NCBI GenBank assembly: GCA_963721645.1
Contig: CAVRJK010000002.1
Coordinates: 2,232,001 to 2,296,000 of the forward strand
Source of the DNA: JALZKA01 sp963721645
Lineage (GTDB): Bacteria; Actinomycetota; Thermoleophilia; Solirubrobacterales; 70-9
Length of the DNA stretch: 64,000 bases
Direction of reading: 5' to 3'
Shown: positions 1-7,833 of the stretch, piece after piece
Numbering within the stretch: position 1 is the first letter of the stretch
How the letters are laid out: every line of letters starts with the position of its first letter
Program-made: the position numbers and the translations under genes
The notes under the pieces: model-generated
Databases searched by the model: none
What the model saw: only the letters and a program-made list of their open reading frames with translations
What the model was told of the DNA's origin: nothing

Positions 1-48
1 GATGATCGAGGGCATACGCGGCTGACGTACCTGGGCGGACATTTGCGG

Positions 49-76
49 TTGACACGCGGGTCTCCAGAGAGATAGT
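49..76 (+). promoter_or_regulatory. Promoter of the fur-like gene and nickel permease
   Basis: TTGACA at 49-54 and GATAGT at 71-76 are 16 bases apart, close to a vegetative sigma-factor consensus. The GTG start of the Fur-family gene lies about 40 bases downstream and the inverted repeat at 78-102 begins immediately after the -10 box. The hexamers are seen directly; promoter activity is inferred. Confidence 0.55.
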
Positions 77-77
77 T

Positions 78-102
78 TCAACTGCGAAGGAGTTGCAGTT
101 GA
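78..102. promoter_or_regulatory. Inverted repeat, likely Fur-family operator
   Basis: TCAACTGC (78-85) and GCAGTTGA (95-102) form a perfect 8-bp inverted repeat with a 9-base spacer. It sits between the -10 box at 71-76 and the start codon at 119 of a Fur-family gene, where a bound dimer would block transcription. Autoregulation in response to a metal, probably nickel because the next gene is a nickel/cobalt permease, is inference. Confidence 0.5.
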
Positions 103-118
103 GAAAGCCTCGCGTCCC

Positions 119-580
119 GTGACGGCAAGCCATAGCGCTGAAGCGATCGTCGTTCGCAGCATCGACGAGGCAGTCGCCGCGATGCGTGATCGCGGGTTGC
201 GAGTCTCATCCGCGCGCAGGCTCCTGCTCGAAGCGCTGTTTGCGGCCGACGGACCGCGGACCGCGGACGAGCTGGCCGCTGGGGGAACCGGGGTTCCCGG
301 CACGGATCCGGCGTCTGTGTATCGCAATCTCGAGCGCCTGGAAGCCATCGGGCTCGTCCGTCACGTGCACCTCGGCCATGGCCCGGGCCTGTACGCGCTG
401 ACCGGCTCGCTCGCCGACGGATACGTCGTCTGCGATATGTGCGGCGAGCGCCAGCCGGCGAGCGCAGCGCAACTCGAGAAGGTGAGGGCCTCGGTGCGCA
501 GGGAGTTCGGCTTTGAATCCGCCTTCTCCCACTTCCCGATCGTCGGCCTGTGCCCCAGGTGCGCAAGGACGAGCTCGTGA
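119..580 (+). CDS. Fur-family metal-responsive regulator (nickel-type by context)
   Basis: This 153-residue protein has the Fur layout: an N-terminal winged helix (about residues 15-80, with 'DPASVYRNLERLEAIGLV' as the recognition part) and a C-terminal dimerisation half with two Cys pairs, CDMCG near residue 107 and CPRC near residue 147, which in this family hold structural zinc. Start is GTG; no better in-frame start is visible upstream. It overlaps the next gene by four bases (GTGA), so both should be translated together. The neighbour is a nickel/cobalt permease beside a nickel enzyme operon, which favours a Nur-like role over iron or zinc sensing. Metal specificity cannot be read from the sequence. 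An inverted repeat overlapping the promoter suggests autoregulation. Confidence 0.85.
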   Translation: MTASHSAEAIVVRSIDEAVAAMRDRGLRVSSARRLLLEALFAADGPRTADELAAGGTGVPGTDPASVYRNLERLEAIGLVRHVHLGHGPGLYALTGSLADGYVVCDMCGERQPASAAQLEKVRASVRREFGFESAFSHFPIVGLCPRCARTSS

Positions 581-1311
581 GCTTTGACTTCCTATACCAC
601 CCGATCGAGGAGCTAGACGAGTCGCTGACCAGCCTGTTCGAGGGGTCCCCCCTGCTGGTGGCGCTCGGCCTTGCCTTCCTCCTCGGGCTTCGCCATGCCT
701 CGGATCCCGATCACCTGGTCGCGGTCACTTCACTGGTTGCCGCCGACGACGCCGACACCCGGTCTGCGGCGAGCCTGGGCGCATGGTGGGGAGCCGGCCA
801 CGCCTTCACGCTCCTGGCAATCGGCCTGCCGTTGATCATCTTCAAGACGTCGCTTCCCGCCTGGCTCGAGAACGGCGCCGAGAAGACGGTTGGCGTCGTG
901 ATCCTGTTCTTGGCGGGCCGCGTCCTGTGGAAGTGGAAGCGCGGCGAGTACCGCGCTACGCCCCACGGACACGAAGCGCACGAGCACCGCCATCTGCACA
1001 GGAACGGCCGACACGGGCACACCCCGGTTCGGAGCCCGAAGCAAGCGTTCTCGATCGGTGTGCTTCACGGCCTTGCCGGCACCGGCGCGATCGTGCTGTT
1101 GCTGATTGCCGCCCTCCCTAGCCAGGTCGAGGCGGTCGCCGCGATGGCGGTGTTCGCGCCGATGTCGATCGTGTCCATGGCTGCGTGCACAGCCGCGTTC
1201 GCGTGGATCCTGACGCGACCGGTCGTCGAGCCGCTCTACCGCAGCTTCCTGATTCCACTCCTGGGGGCATTCGGAATCATGTTCGGGCTCTGGTACGTCG
1301 GCCTGACCTGA
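577..1311 (+). CDS. Nickel/cobalt permease, NiCoT/UreH-like
   Basis: A polytopic membrane protein of about 244 residues that should import Ni2+ or Co2+. The key signature RHASDPDH (His-x4-Asp-His) lies in the second membrane segment, as in HoxN/NixA and UreH-type permeases. About six hydrophobic segments are visible. A cytoplasmic His-rich loop around residues 135-150 (HGHEAHEHRHLHRNGRHGH) probably buffers metal. I chose GTG at 577, which overlaps the fur-like stop (GTGA) and has AAGGA upstream; an in-frame GTG at 550 would need a 31-base overlap. The neighbouring hydrogenase operon requires nickel, so nickel is the likely substrate. It converges on hypF with one base between the stop codons. 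Confidence 0.85.
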   Translation: MSFDFLYHPIEELDESLTSLFEGSPLLVALGLAFLLGLRHASDPDHLVAVTSLVAADDADTRSAASLGAWWGAGHAFTLLAIGLPLIIFKTSLPAWLENGAEKTVGVVILFLAGRVLWKWKRGEYRATPHGHEAHEHRHLHRNGRHGHTPVRSPKQAFSIGVLHGLAGTGAIVLLLIAALPSQVEAVAAMAVFAPMSIVSMAACTAAFAWILTRPVVEPLYRSFLIPLLGAFGIMFGLWYVGLT

Positions 1312-1312
1312 G

Positions 1313-3706
1313 TCAGCGGCATGCCAGGCGCCCGGCCGCGACGGCAACCTGGCCGTAGGCGATTCCGCCGTCGTTTGTAGGCAGCGCTTCCGGCACCAGC
1401 GTGCGCAGGCCAGAACGCTCCAGCGCGCTCTTCGTGACCTCGACGAGCAGTCGATTCTGGAACACGCCCCCCGTAAGGACGACTGTGTCGAGTCCCCGTT
1501 CGCTGCAGGCGCGTTCGGCGGCGGCCGCGGCGGCGGTCGCGAGTGCCCGGTGAAAGCGCGCAGCGACGATCGCGACAGCGACCCCCATATCGAGGTCGGC
1601 CACCACCTGCCGGATCGCTCCGCGCGGATCGATAACCAGTGGCGCACTCCCTTCGCCCTCGATCGTGATCTCGTAGGCGCCGCGCTCATCCGGGTCCGCC
1701 AATCCCTCCAACTCCGCCGCGGCTTGGCCTTCGTAGCTAACGCGAGGTCGCACCCCGCAAAGCGCCGAGACGGCGTCGAACAGGCGCCCGGCGCTGGTCG
1801 TGACGGGCGACCCGACGCCGGTTTGAACGATGGCGCAGACGGAGTCCCAATCGGACTGGTCGACTTCGTCCGCGAGCGTTCGCGGGATCGGGGGCAGCTC
1901 ATCTGCCAGCGCGTGCGAGAGCCAGGAGGCGGCCATCCGCCACGGCTCCTTGACGGCGCGATCACCTCCCGGAAGGCGAACGGGCATAAGCATTCCCACG
2001 CGCTCGAAGCCGGCCAGGTCGCCATCGAGCAGCTCTCCTCCCCACACCGAGGAGTCGTCCCCAAAACCCGTGCCGTCGAAGATCACCCCCAGGGCCCGGC
2101 CACCGTGCGAGTGCTCGGCAAGGCATGCCGCGAGGTGCGCATGGTGGTGCTGAACGCCGACCAACTCGATCTCAGGATCGGCCTCAGCCCGCTCGAGCGC
2201 GTACCGAGTGGACAGGTAGTCGGGATGGAGGTCGTGCGCGATCACGCGAGGCGCGACGGCGAAGAGCCGCTCGAAGTGCTCGACGCCTTCGCGGAACGAG
2301 GAAAGCGTCTCCCAGTTCTTGAGGTCGCCGATGTGGTGGGAAGGCCAGGCGCGTCTTTCCTTGGCGACGCAGAACGTGCTCTTGAGCTCGGCCCCGCAGC
2401 CAAGAATGGGTGGCGTCGGGACGGGTAGGGCAACGCTTTGAGGCACGTAGCCGCGCGAGCGGCGCATCACGAGCGGCGCACCGGACGGGGTTGGTCCCCC
2501 GGTCCCGTGAGGTCTGTTCTCAGGCGTGGGGTCTGACCCCATGACGGCGCGGACCACCGAGTCGTCAGTGCGAATGTGGATCGGGCGGTTGTGGAGGAGG
2601 AAGGCGTCAGCGATCTCACCGAGCCTCAGGCGGGCATCCTCGTCGGCGTAGGCGATGGGCTCATCAGAGACGTTTGCCGAGGTCATCACGAGGGCGCGGC
2701 CGAAGTCGGCGAGCAGCACGTGCTGAAGAGGTGCGTAGGGCAGCATCACGCCGAGGTCCCGGGAGAAAGGAGCGACGGCCGATGCGACCGGCGCCCCCTC
2801 GCGTCGGCGCGCGATCAGGATCGGCCGCTCGCGCCCGAGAAGGATCTCCTCCTCGCGGGGAGTCAGCTCGATCAGGCGGCGCGCCTCCTCGATGTCCGCC
2901 GCCATCAGGGCGAACGGCTTCTCCTCACGCTGCTTGCGTGACCGGAGCGCTGCGACCGCCTGCTCGGAGGTCGCGTCGCAGGCCAGGTGGTATCCACCGA
3001 TGCCCTTCACGGCCAGGATCAAGCCGCCGGCGAGCATCTCGGCGGCCCGCGCAATCGCGTCGCCCCCACCCCCGGTGCCAGGCACGGTGCCTGGCACCAG
3101 GCGAGCGGTCGGGCCGCACTCAGGGCACGCGTTCGGCTGCGCGTGGAAGCGCCGGTCGAGCGGGTCGTCGAACTCCGCCTGGCACTCGGCGCACATCTCA
3201 AAGCCCGCCATCGTCGTCTGCGGCCGGTCGTAGGGGACGCTCTCGATGATCGTGAAGCGCGGGCCGCAGTCGGTGCAGTTGATGAAGGGGTAGCGGTGTC
3301 GCCGGTCGGACGGGTCACACAGCTCCGCCAGGCATGCGCCGCAGGTAGCCATATCCGGGGAAACGAGTGCGTCCGCCTCCCCGTGGGACTCGGAGGCCAG
3401 GATCCGGAACCCGGCGTCACCGATCATGTCCGTGGGCTCGGCGCTGACGCTCTCGACGACCGCAAGTGGCGGCGGGCCGGACTCCAAGAGGCGGGTGAGC
3501 TCACCGATCGCGGCATCGGTGCCCTCGGCCTCGATCACCACCCCGTGTTCGTCGTTCAGGACATGCCCAGCCAGGCCGAGCTCGAGTGCCGTGCGGTAGA
3601 CGAACGGGCGAAACCCGACGCCCTGGACCGTGCCCGTGACCCTGATGCGAACCCGCCTGGTGCCAGGCACGGTGCCTGGCACCACGGGGTCAGAGGGGTC
3701 GCCCAA
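1313..3706 (-). CDS. hypF: Carbamoyltransferase HypF, hydrogenase maturation
   Basis: HypF activates carbamoyl phosphate and passes the carbamoyl group to the C-terminal Cys of HypE, the first step in making the cyanide ligands of the NiFe site. The 797-residue protein shows the full order: acylphosphatase domain (VRIRVTGTVQGVGFRPF from about residue 19), two zinc-finger blocks with CxxC pairs (CGACLAELC, CTDCGPRF, CAEC, CPECGP, residues about 122-200), YrdC-like domain, and Kae1-like domain with HHHAH and the 'VLTGGVFQNRLL' block near the end. Two things are odd. A palindromic repeat at 3074-3098 adds LVPGTVPGTGGGG between zinc finger and YrdC domain, and another at 3659-3683 encodes the very N-terminus (VVPGTVPGT). 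The start shown is TTG; GTG codons at the edge of the repeat are alternatives. Last gene of the operon. Confidence 0.95.
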   Translation of the reverse strand: MGDPSDPVVPGTVPGTRRVRIRVTGTVQGVGFRPFVYRTALELGLAGHVLNDEHGVVIEAEGTDAAIGELTRLLESGPPPLAVVESVSAEPTDMIGDAGFRILASESHGEADALVSPDMATCGACLAELCDPSDRRHRYPFINCTDCGPRFTIIESVPYDRPQTTMAGFEMCAECQAEFDDPLDRRFHAQPNACPECGPTARLVPGTVPGTGGGGDAIARAAEMLAGGLILAVKGIGGYHLACDATSEQAVAALRSRKQREEKPFALMAADIEEARRLIELTPREEEILLGRERPILIARRREGAPVASAVAPFSRDLGVMLPYAPLQHVLLADFGRALVMTSANVSDEPIAYADEDARLRLGEIADAFLLHNRPIHIRTDDSVVRAVMGSDPTPENRPHGTGGPTPSGAPLVMRRSRGYVPQSVALPVPTPPILGCGAELKSTFCVAKERRAWPSHHIGDLKNWETLSSFREGVEHFERLFAVAPRVIAHDLHPDYLSTRYALERAEADPEIELVGVQHHHAHLAACLAEHSHGGRALGVIFDGTGFGDDSSVWGGELLDGDLAGFERVGMLMPVRLPGGDRAVKEPWRMAASWLSHALADELPPIPRTLADEVDQSDWDSVCAIVQTGVGSPVTTSAGRLFDAVSALCGVRPRVSYEGQAAAELEGLADPDERGAYEITIEGEGSAPLVIDPRGAIRQVVADLDMGVAVAIVAARFHRALATAAAAAAERACSERGLDTVVLTGGVFQNRLLVEVTKSALERSGLRTLVPEALPTNDGGIAYGQVAVAAGRLACR
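2527..2541. repeat. Palindrome TGGGGTCTGACCCCA inside hypF
   Basis: A 15-base near-perfect palindrome of the GGGGTCWGACCCC family found elsewhere in the window at 9280, 25309, 27107 and 33526. Here it is translated within an apparent HypF insertion (GSDPTPEN) in the part joining the YrdC-like and Kae1-like regions. Confidence 0.6.
3074..3098. repeat. 25-bp palindrome, internal to hypF
   Basis: Arms GGTGCCAGGCAC (3074-3085) and its exact reverse complement (3087-3098) flank a single central G. The same palindrome occurs at 3659-3683 and, with one different central base and longer arms, at 35697-35725. Inside hypF it is translated in frame as VPGTVPGT. Confidence 0.9.
3659..3683. repeat. 25-bp palindrome at the hypF start
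   Basis: Same 12-base arms and central G as the copy at 3074-3098. It lies at the extreme 5' end of hypF, so the protein begins with repeat-encoded VPGTVPGT before the conserved acylphosphatase domain. A GGGGTC-rich stretch (3686-3700) adjoins it. Confidence 0.9.
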
Positions 3707-3709
3707 CGG

Positions 3710-4990
3710 TCAACCACCAGCCCCTGCCAGCTCGACCAGCTCCCGCAGCACGTGGTAGGCGCTTGCCTGCGCCTCCTGGATGCGTGGGATGTGTTGCGAC
3801 CGGGTCACGATCACGTGGTCGGCCAGGGAGTTCTGGGCAATCTGCCCCCCGTCGTAGCCGACCATCGCCACGGTGAGCATCTCGCGCCTGCGCGCCTCCG
3901 CAAGGGCATCGATGATGTTCAGCGAGTTGCCCGAGGTGGAGAGCGCAATCGCTGCGTCGCCGGCACGTCCGTGGGCGATGACCTGGCGCTGAAAGATCGC
4001 CTCGACTCCCACGTCGTTGGCGACAGCAGTGATGATCGAAGTGTCCTCGGTGAGGTCGAGCGCGCGCCGCGGTTCTCCCCGGCCGTCCGGAAGCGCAGCC
4101 CGGAAATCGGCGGCGACGTCCATCGCGTCGGTGGCCGAGCCGCCATTGCCGAACGCGAGCAGGCGGCCCCCGGCCTCGAACGATCTGCGGACTGCGGCAG
4201 CTGCAGCGGTCAGCTCGGAGCGGTTGTCGGTCAGCGTCTGCTCGCGCAGCGCCCCGATCTCCTCGGCCTTCAGGATGGCCGAGGCGCGGACATCCTCCAC
4301 AACCGACTCCAGATCCGTCTGCGACTCGGACAGGAAGGGGTAGAGAAAGCTCGAAGCGCCGGGATCGTGAACCTGACGCGCCTCGCGTCCCTCCAGAAGA
4401 CCGCGGTGGTCGAAGAAGACGTGGACGAGTTCCCAGAGGAGGTGGTAAAGAGTCTCCACGAGCTCCTGGCGCACGAACGAGTCGAGGCCGGGCGACGGGG
4501 GGAACTCCCACCCGGCACCGGTGTCGGTGCCGAACGAGATGGTCAGACATCCGGTGTCCCGCGCGTGGACGAGGGCGTCATGGGCGGCCGCGGCGCCAGG
4601 GCCCGATTCTTCGCAGCCGAAGGCAATCGCGATGTCGTCTGCCTCGCACACGGCCTTCGCCTGCAGCAGGAGATCGCCTCCCTCGGACGTGAGGCCGATC
4701 GCCGGCAGGGCGCGCTTGCCCACGATCACCGGGTGGACGAACTCGACCGCCACATGCCGCGCGTCGGAGCGGGCGACCGGTGTCGCACCGAACGCAACCA
4801 GGCGACCGCCGCGGGCGAAGCGCTCCGCCATTTTGTGGCAGCACCGCGCGATGCCCTCTGCCTGAGCGGCAAAGAACGCGTCGTTGGCCTGGGAGCGTGC
4901 CCGGGCAAGTTCGTCAAGGCGCTCGGCGAGCGCCGGCGTCGGCGCGCTCAGGCGACCGCCTCGGCGCGCTGCGGAACGCCCGCGAGCCAT
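3710..4990 (-). CDS. Double SIS-domain protein (GmhA-like), hydrogenase-associated
   Basis: A 426-residue fusion of two SIS (sugar isomerase) domains. The C-terminal half (about residues 225-420) is close to phosphoheptose isomerase GmhA, with AFGNGGSATDAMDVAADF, SGNS and the final HVLRELVE helix. The N-terminal half keeps the fold pattern (LVAFGATPVARSDARHVAVEF) but lacks the GNGGSA loop, so it is probably a degenerate, binding-only copy. Family knowledge: SIS proteins of this sort occur in actinobacterial group 1h hydrogenase loci, but their job is not established. The gene overlaps the end of hypB by 43 bases, so a later start is possible. No heptose genes are nearby, which argues against simple lipopolysaccharide or heptose synthesis. 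Confidence 0.75.
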   Translation of the reverse strand: MARGRSAARRGGRLSAPTPALAERLDELARARSQANDAFFAAQAEGIARCCHKMAERFARGGRLVAFGATPVARSDARHVAVEFVHPVIVGKRALPAIGLTSEGGDLLLQAKAVCEADDIAIAFGCEESGPGAAAAHDALVHARDTGCLTISFGTDTGAGWEFPPSPGLDSFVRQELVETLYHLLWELVHVFFDHRGLLEGREARQVHDPGASSFLYPFLSESQTDLESVVEDVRASAILKAEEIGALREQTLTDNRSELTAAAAAVRRSFEAGGRLLAFGNGGSATDAMDVAADFRAALPDGRGEPRRALDLTEDTSIITAVANDVGVEAIFQRQVIAHGRAGDAAIALSTSGNSLNIIDALAEARRREMLTVAMVGYDGGQIAQNSLADHVIVTRSQHIPRIQEAQASAYHVLRELVELAGAGG

Positions 4991-5625
4991 GAGCGGAACT
5001 CGTCAACACCCTCGCCAGTTTTCGCCGACACCAGCATCGTCTTGGCTCCGGGGTTGACGGTCTCGATATTCGCCAGCAGGCGGTCTGTATCGAAGTCGAG
5101 ATGCGGAAGAAGATCCACTTTGTTGATCACGACGAGTTCGCATGCTCGGAACATGAGCGGGTACTTGAGCGGCTTGTCCTCGCCCTCGGTGACCGATGTG
5201 ATCATCGCGCGCACGTCCTCGCCGACCCGGAACTCGGCGGGACAGACCAGGTTGCCCACGTTCTCGATCACCAGCAGGTCGATCGCGGTGAGGTCGAGGT
5301 CCGGAATCGCGGAACGCACCATGTTGGCGTCCAGGTGGCATTCGCCGCCGAAGCCGTTACCCGTGTTGAGCTGGACCACGGGGATGTGGAGGCCGGCGAT
5401 GCGGTCGGCGTCCATCGAACCCTGCACGTCCCCCTCGAGCACGCCGACTCGCAGGTCGACGTCGCGAAGGGAGGCCTCGAGGAGAGTCGTCTTGCCGGCG
5501 CCCGGCGCGCTCATCAGATTGACGACACGCACGTCATTCGAGTCGAAATCGTCGCGGTTTGCCTTCGCGATCGTCTCGTTGGCGTCGAGCGCGTCCTCCG
5601 CGACCTTGATCTTCGTTCGGTGCAT
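4948..5625 (-). CDS. hypB: HypB, nickel-handling GTPase for hydrogenase maturation
   Basis: HypB uses GTP hydrolysis with HypA to insert nickel into the large subunit. The 225-residue product has the P-loop SAPGAGKTTLLE (about residues 38-49), the Walker B region LLVIENVGNLVCPAEFRVGE, and the INKVDLL guanine-specificity motif. There is no N-terminal CCXXC or His-rich nickel store, so nickel storage must lie elsewhere, possibly in the His-rich loop of the permease. The start ATG at 5625 is preceded by GAGGAGAG at suitable spacing; the reading frame stays open much further upstream but that part only overlaps hypA. Confidence 0.93.
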   Translation of the reverse strand: MHRTKIKVAEDALDANETIAKANRDDFDSNDVRVVNLMSAPGAGKTTLLEASLRDVDLRVGVLEGDVQGSMDADRIAGLHIPVVQLNTGNGFGGECHLDANMVRSAIPDLDLTAIDLLVIENVGNLVCPAEFRVGEDVRAMITSVTEGEDKPLKYPLMFRACELVVINKVDLLPHLDFDTDRLLANIETVNPGAKTMLVSAKTGEGVDEFRSWLAGVPQRAEAVA

Positions 5626-5642
5626 CTGAACTCTCCTCGTCT

Positions 5643-6056
5643 CTAAGTCAACTGGTTTTCGGGCACCGGCGCCTCGTCGGTGATCTCGATGGACTCGACC
5701 TCCAACTCTCCCCCGGTCAGGACCTCCCCGGGCTCTCCGCAGGTGGGACAGCGAAACGCCGGAACCGGAGGCGGACCGTCGGCCGCGTACTCCTCGTGCG
5801 TCGCCATCGGTGGTGGCGCGGGGTCCCACTCGCACCAGCAGGCCGGACAGCGAAGCGACGAGTCCACGTGCTCGATCCTGAGCTCCGCCCCTTCGCACGG
5901 AGTGTCGCGGGAGACGATGTCGAAGTAGAACGCGAGCGAGTCGGGGACGACTTGGCGCAGGCGGCCGAGCCTGACGTCCACGACGGTTACGCGCTGACCC
6001 CGAGCGTGCTTGATGGCAGTGTCGACGATCGCGGATGAGACGGAGAGCTCGTGCAT
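5643..6056 (-). CDS. hypA: HypA, nickel metallochaperone
   Basis: HypA delivers nickel to the hydrogenase large subunit precursor. The 137-residue protein starts with the nickel-binding MHELSV motif (Met1-His2-Glu3) and carries two CxxC pairs of its zinc site (CPACW and CPTCG). The segment between the zinc pairs, rich in Pro and acidic residues, is longer than in enteric HypA, giving a total length about 20 residues above usual. The start ATG shares one base with the stop of the upstream maturation protease gene (TGATG), a sign of translational coupling. Confidence 0.93.
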   Translation of the reverse strand: MHELSVSSAIVDTAIKHARGQRVTVVDVRLGRLRQVVPDSLAFYFDIVSRDTPCEGAELRIEHVDSSLRCPACWCEWDPAPPPMATHEEYAADGPPPVPAFRCPTCGEPGEVLTGGELEVESIEITDEAPVPENQLT

Positions 6057-6628
6057 CAGCCCTCGGCCTTTGCCGCCGTGGCGGCCTCGGCTTTTGCCTT
6101 GGCCTTGGCGGCGTCCGCCTCCGCGGCCTCGAACCCCTCCGTGCGGAGCTCCGCAACCGTTTCCTGCACCAGCTTTACTCCGCGCTCGACGGCTTCTGCG
6201 ACCTCGGGCGAGAGGCCCAGGCCGTGCTCTTCGACAACGCTCGGCTCGCACGCGACGACGACGACGCGCCCCGGCCAGCCGCCGATCGTTTTCACGAAGC
6301 GCAAAACCGTCTGAGGGTCCATGCCGTGGGGGTTGACGACCTCGCCGTCGCCGATGACCTTGATCTCGGCCGGGTCGGGATCCATCACGTAAAGGGTCCC
6401 CGGCTCTCCGCCCTGGCGGCTTACGTCCACCAGGACCATCGAGTTGTAGCCGCGCATCAATTCGTACGCGAGGTCGAGTCCGCCGGTGCCGAAGTCCAGA
6501 ACGGTCACGCCCTCAGGCAACTCCGTCTCGAGCAGACCCTTGACGACCTCCGAGCCGAACGCGTCGTCCTTCATCCAGGTGTTCCCGACTCCGGCGACGA
6601 GGATCTGTGGCTCGAGATCGGGGCTCAT
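6056..6628 (-). CDS. [NiFe]-hydrogenase maturation protease, HyaD/HybD family
   Basis: This endopeptidase should remove the C-terminal tail of HhyL after nickel insertion. The 190-residue protein begins with VAGVGNTWMKDDAFG, matching the family's G(I/V)GNxxxxDDGFG block whose acidic residue binds nickel, followed by VLDFGTGGLDLAYEL and LVDVSRQGG containing the second ligand aspartate. The conserved late His of the family is best matched by HGLGLSPE. The last 25 residues are an unusual Ala/Lys/Glu-rich tail (AKAKAKAEAATAAKAEG) absent from typical members. Start ATG overlaps the preceding gene by four bases (ATGA). Confidence 0.88.
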   Translation of the reverse strand: MSPDLEPQILVAGVGNTWMKDDAFGSEVVKGLLETELPEGVTVLDFGTGGLDLAYELMRGYNSMVLVDVSRQGGEPGTLYVMDPDPAEIKVIGDGEVVNPHGMDPQTVLRFVKTIGGWPGRVVVVACEPSVVEEHGLGLSPEVAEAVERGVKLVQETVAELRTEGFEAAEADAAKAKAKAEAATAAKAEG

Positions 6629-7833
6629 GCGGGCTCGACCTCCTCGCCCTTGAAGAAGATGTAGCGGCCCGTCTCGCGGAAGAGGTCCTGGGATGCATCT
6701 CCGTCGATCGTCACGCCGACGTGGATCTTGTCATCCATGTCGCGGTAGATCCGCTCGACCGTGGCGGTCCGGCCGGCGAGCATCGTGTCCATGGGGTCGC
6801 GGCTCGAGTCCCCGGGGTGGAGGATGACCTTGCCGCCCTTGCGGATGGTGCCTCGCGCAACGTCCATCTGGGGCTCGCCGGGGTTGGGATGACCCGGCTC
6901 GGGCGGCGGGCCGACGTCCTCGAGACCTCGGAACGCGGGGTCTGGCTCCCGGGGGGCGCCTGACCCCAAAACGTCTGAGGGCCGCATCAACCCGTGGAGC
7001 CGCATCAGGTCTTCGTCGGTTGTCTCATCCGCCTTGGCGATCATCTCGCGCACGGCCGGGTCCTGCTTTTCGATCTCCTCGCGCTCACCGTCTGAGAGCG
7101 CCTTGACGTGCAGGATCAGAGCTTCCTCGATCTCCGTGTTGTCGAACAGGTTGCCCAGGCTGTTGGGAGAGAGCTCCGGATGGTCGGGCAGCACGATCGC
7201 CGCACCCAGGACGGCCTTGTCCTCGGGGTCCGCGAGGACTGGGAACGAGTTGACGCTCTCGCATTCAGCCACCGCCTCACCGGCGGGGCCGGAGCGCTCG
7301 AGGGGCGAGGCGAAGCGCCCCACGGAGGTCTCGATCACCACGTGAGTCGAGATCAGGCTCGCTTTCAGGGCCTCCCCGCGTTTCATCTCGGAACCGTTCT
7401 CCACCGGCGTCGAGTTATGGATGCACATGCGCACCCTGGAGAGCCCGGGGCCTGCATCGTCGGCACGGAGGCGTATCCGCCCCTGGACCGGTTGCTCCCC
7501 CTCGAACTCGAACTCCTCACCGATGCCACCGTCGCCAAGCTCGGCAAGAGGTGTTGGTGGGATTTCGAGCAGGCGCGCCTCGCCCTCGTGACGATCGCCC
7601 GCTGTCTGGAGAAAGCGAACCGTCCCACTCACCTCTGCTCCTTCGGCCACATGGAGGACGCAATCCACACGGAGGTGATCGAACGTCGACGGGTTGCCCT
7701 CGGCGTAGTCCGGTGGATAAACGATTCCGAACGGGGTGGGCGTCGCGTTCTTCGTGGCGGTCGGCGTGTACGGATAGAGCGCATACCCCTCATAGAGGAG
7801 CGACTCGACCAGTTCGTTCAGCTTCCCTTCCAC
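6625..7833 (-). CDS. Uncharacterised protein of the hydrogenase operon
   Basis: A 402-residue soluble protein that I do not recognise as a named family. The N-terminal two thirds look like beta-rich sequence without signal peptide or membrane segment; the middle (about residues 225-300) is charged and helical (DGEREEIEKQDPAVREMIAKAD); the last 65 residues (TIRKGGKVILHPGDSSRDPMD... TVERIYRDMDDKIHVGVTIDGD) resemble a small barrel. A Pro-rich stretch (residues about 305-335) contains repeat-derived DNA similar to GGGGTCTGG. It starts with GTG directly after the stop of the DUF6084 gene (no gap) and overlaps the protease gene by four bases, so it is surely co-translated with the hydrogenase set. 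It may act in assembly, but this is only guilt by association. Confidence 0.8.
   Translation of the reverse strand: MEGKLNELVESLLYEGYALYPYTPTATKNATPTPFGIVYPPDYAEGNPSTFDHLRVDCVLHVAEGAEVSGTVRFLQTAGDRHEGEARLLEIPPTPLAELGDGGIGEEFEFEGEQPVQGRIRLRADDAGPGLSRVRMCIHNSTPVENGSEMKRGEALKASLISTHVVIETSVGRFASPLERSGPAGEAVAECESVNSFPVLADPEDKAVLGAAIVLPDHPELSPNSLGNLFDNTEIEEALILHVKALSDGEREEIEKQDPAVREMIAKADETTDEDLMRLHGLMRPSDVLGSGAPREPDPAFRGLEDVGPPPEPGHPNPGEPQMDVARGTIRKGGKVILHPGDSSRDPMDTMLAGRTATVERIYRDMDDKIHVGVTIDGDASQDLFRETGRYIFFKGEEVEPA

Noticed and set aside
1..25. C-terminal end of a plus-strand gene (a frame ending TGA at 23-25)
   Set aside because: Only eight codons are inside the window, so there is nothing to support a gene call.
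730..2064. Long minus-strand open frame opposite the nickel permease and inside hypF
   Set aside because: Arg/Pro/Ser-rich composition typical of a shadow frame; both true genes there have clear motifs.
2987..5629. An 880-codon open frame on the plus strand opposite hypF, the SIS gene and hypB
   Set aside because: It is antisense to three well-supported genes, has no family resemblance, and reflects the strong third-position GC bias that keeps antisense frames open.
4948..6156. HypB with a long N-terminal extension (402 codons)
   Set aside because: The first 177 codons are out-of-frame reading of hypA; the ATG at 5625 has a good ribosome site and begins the conserved part.
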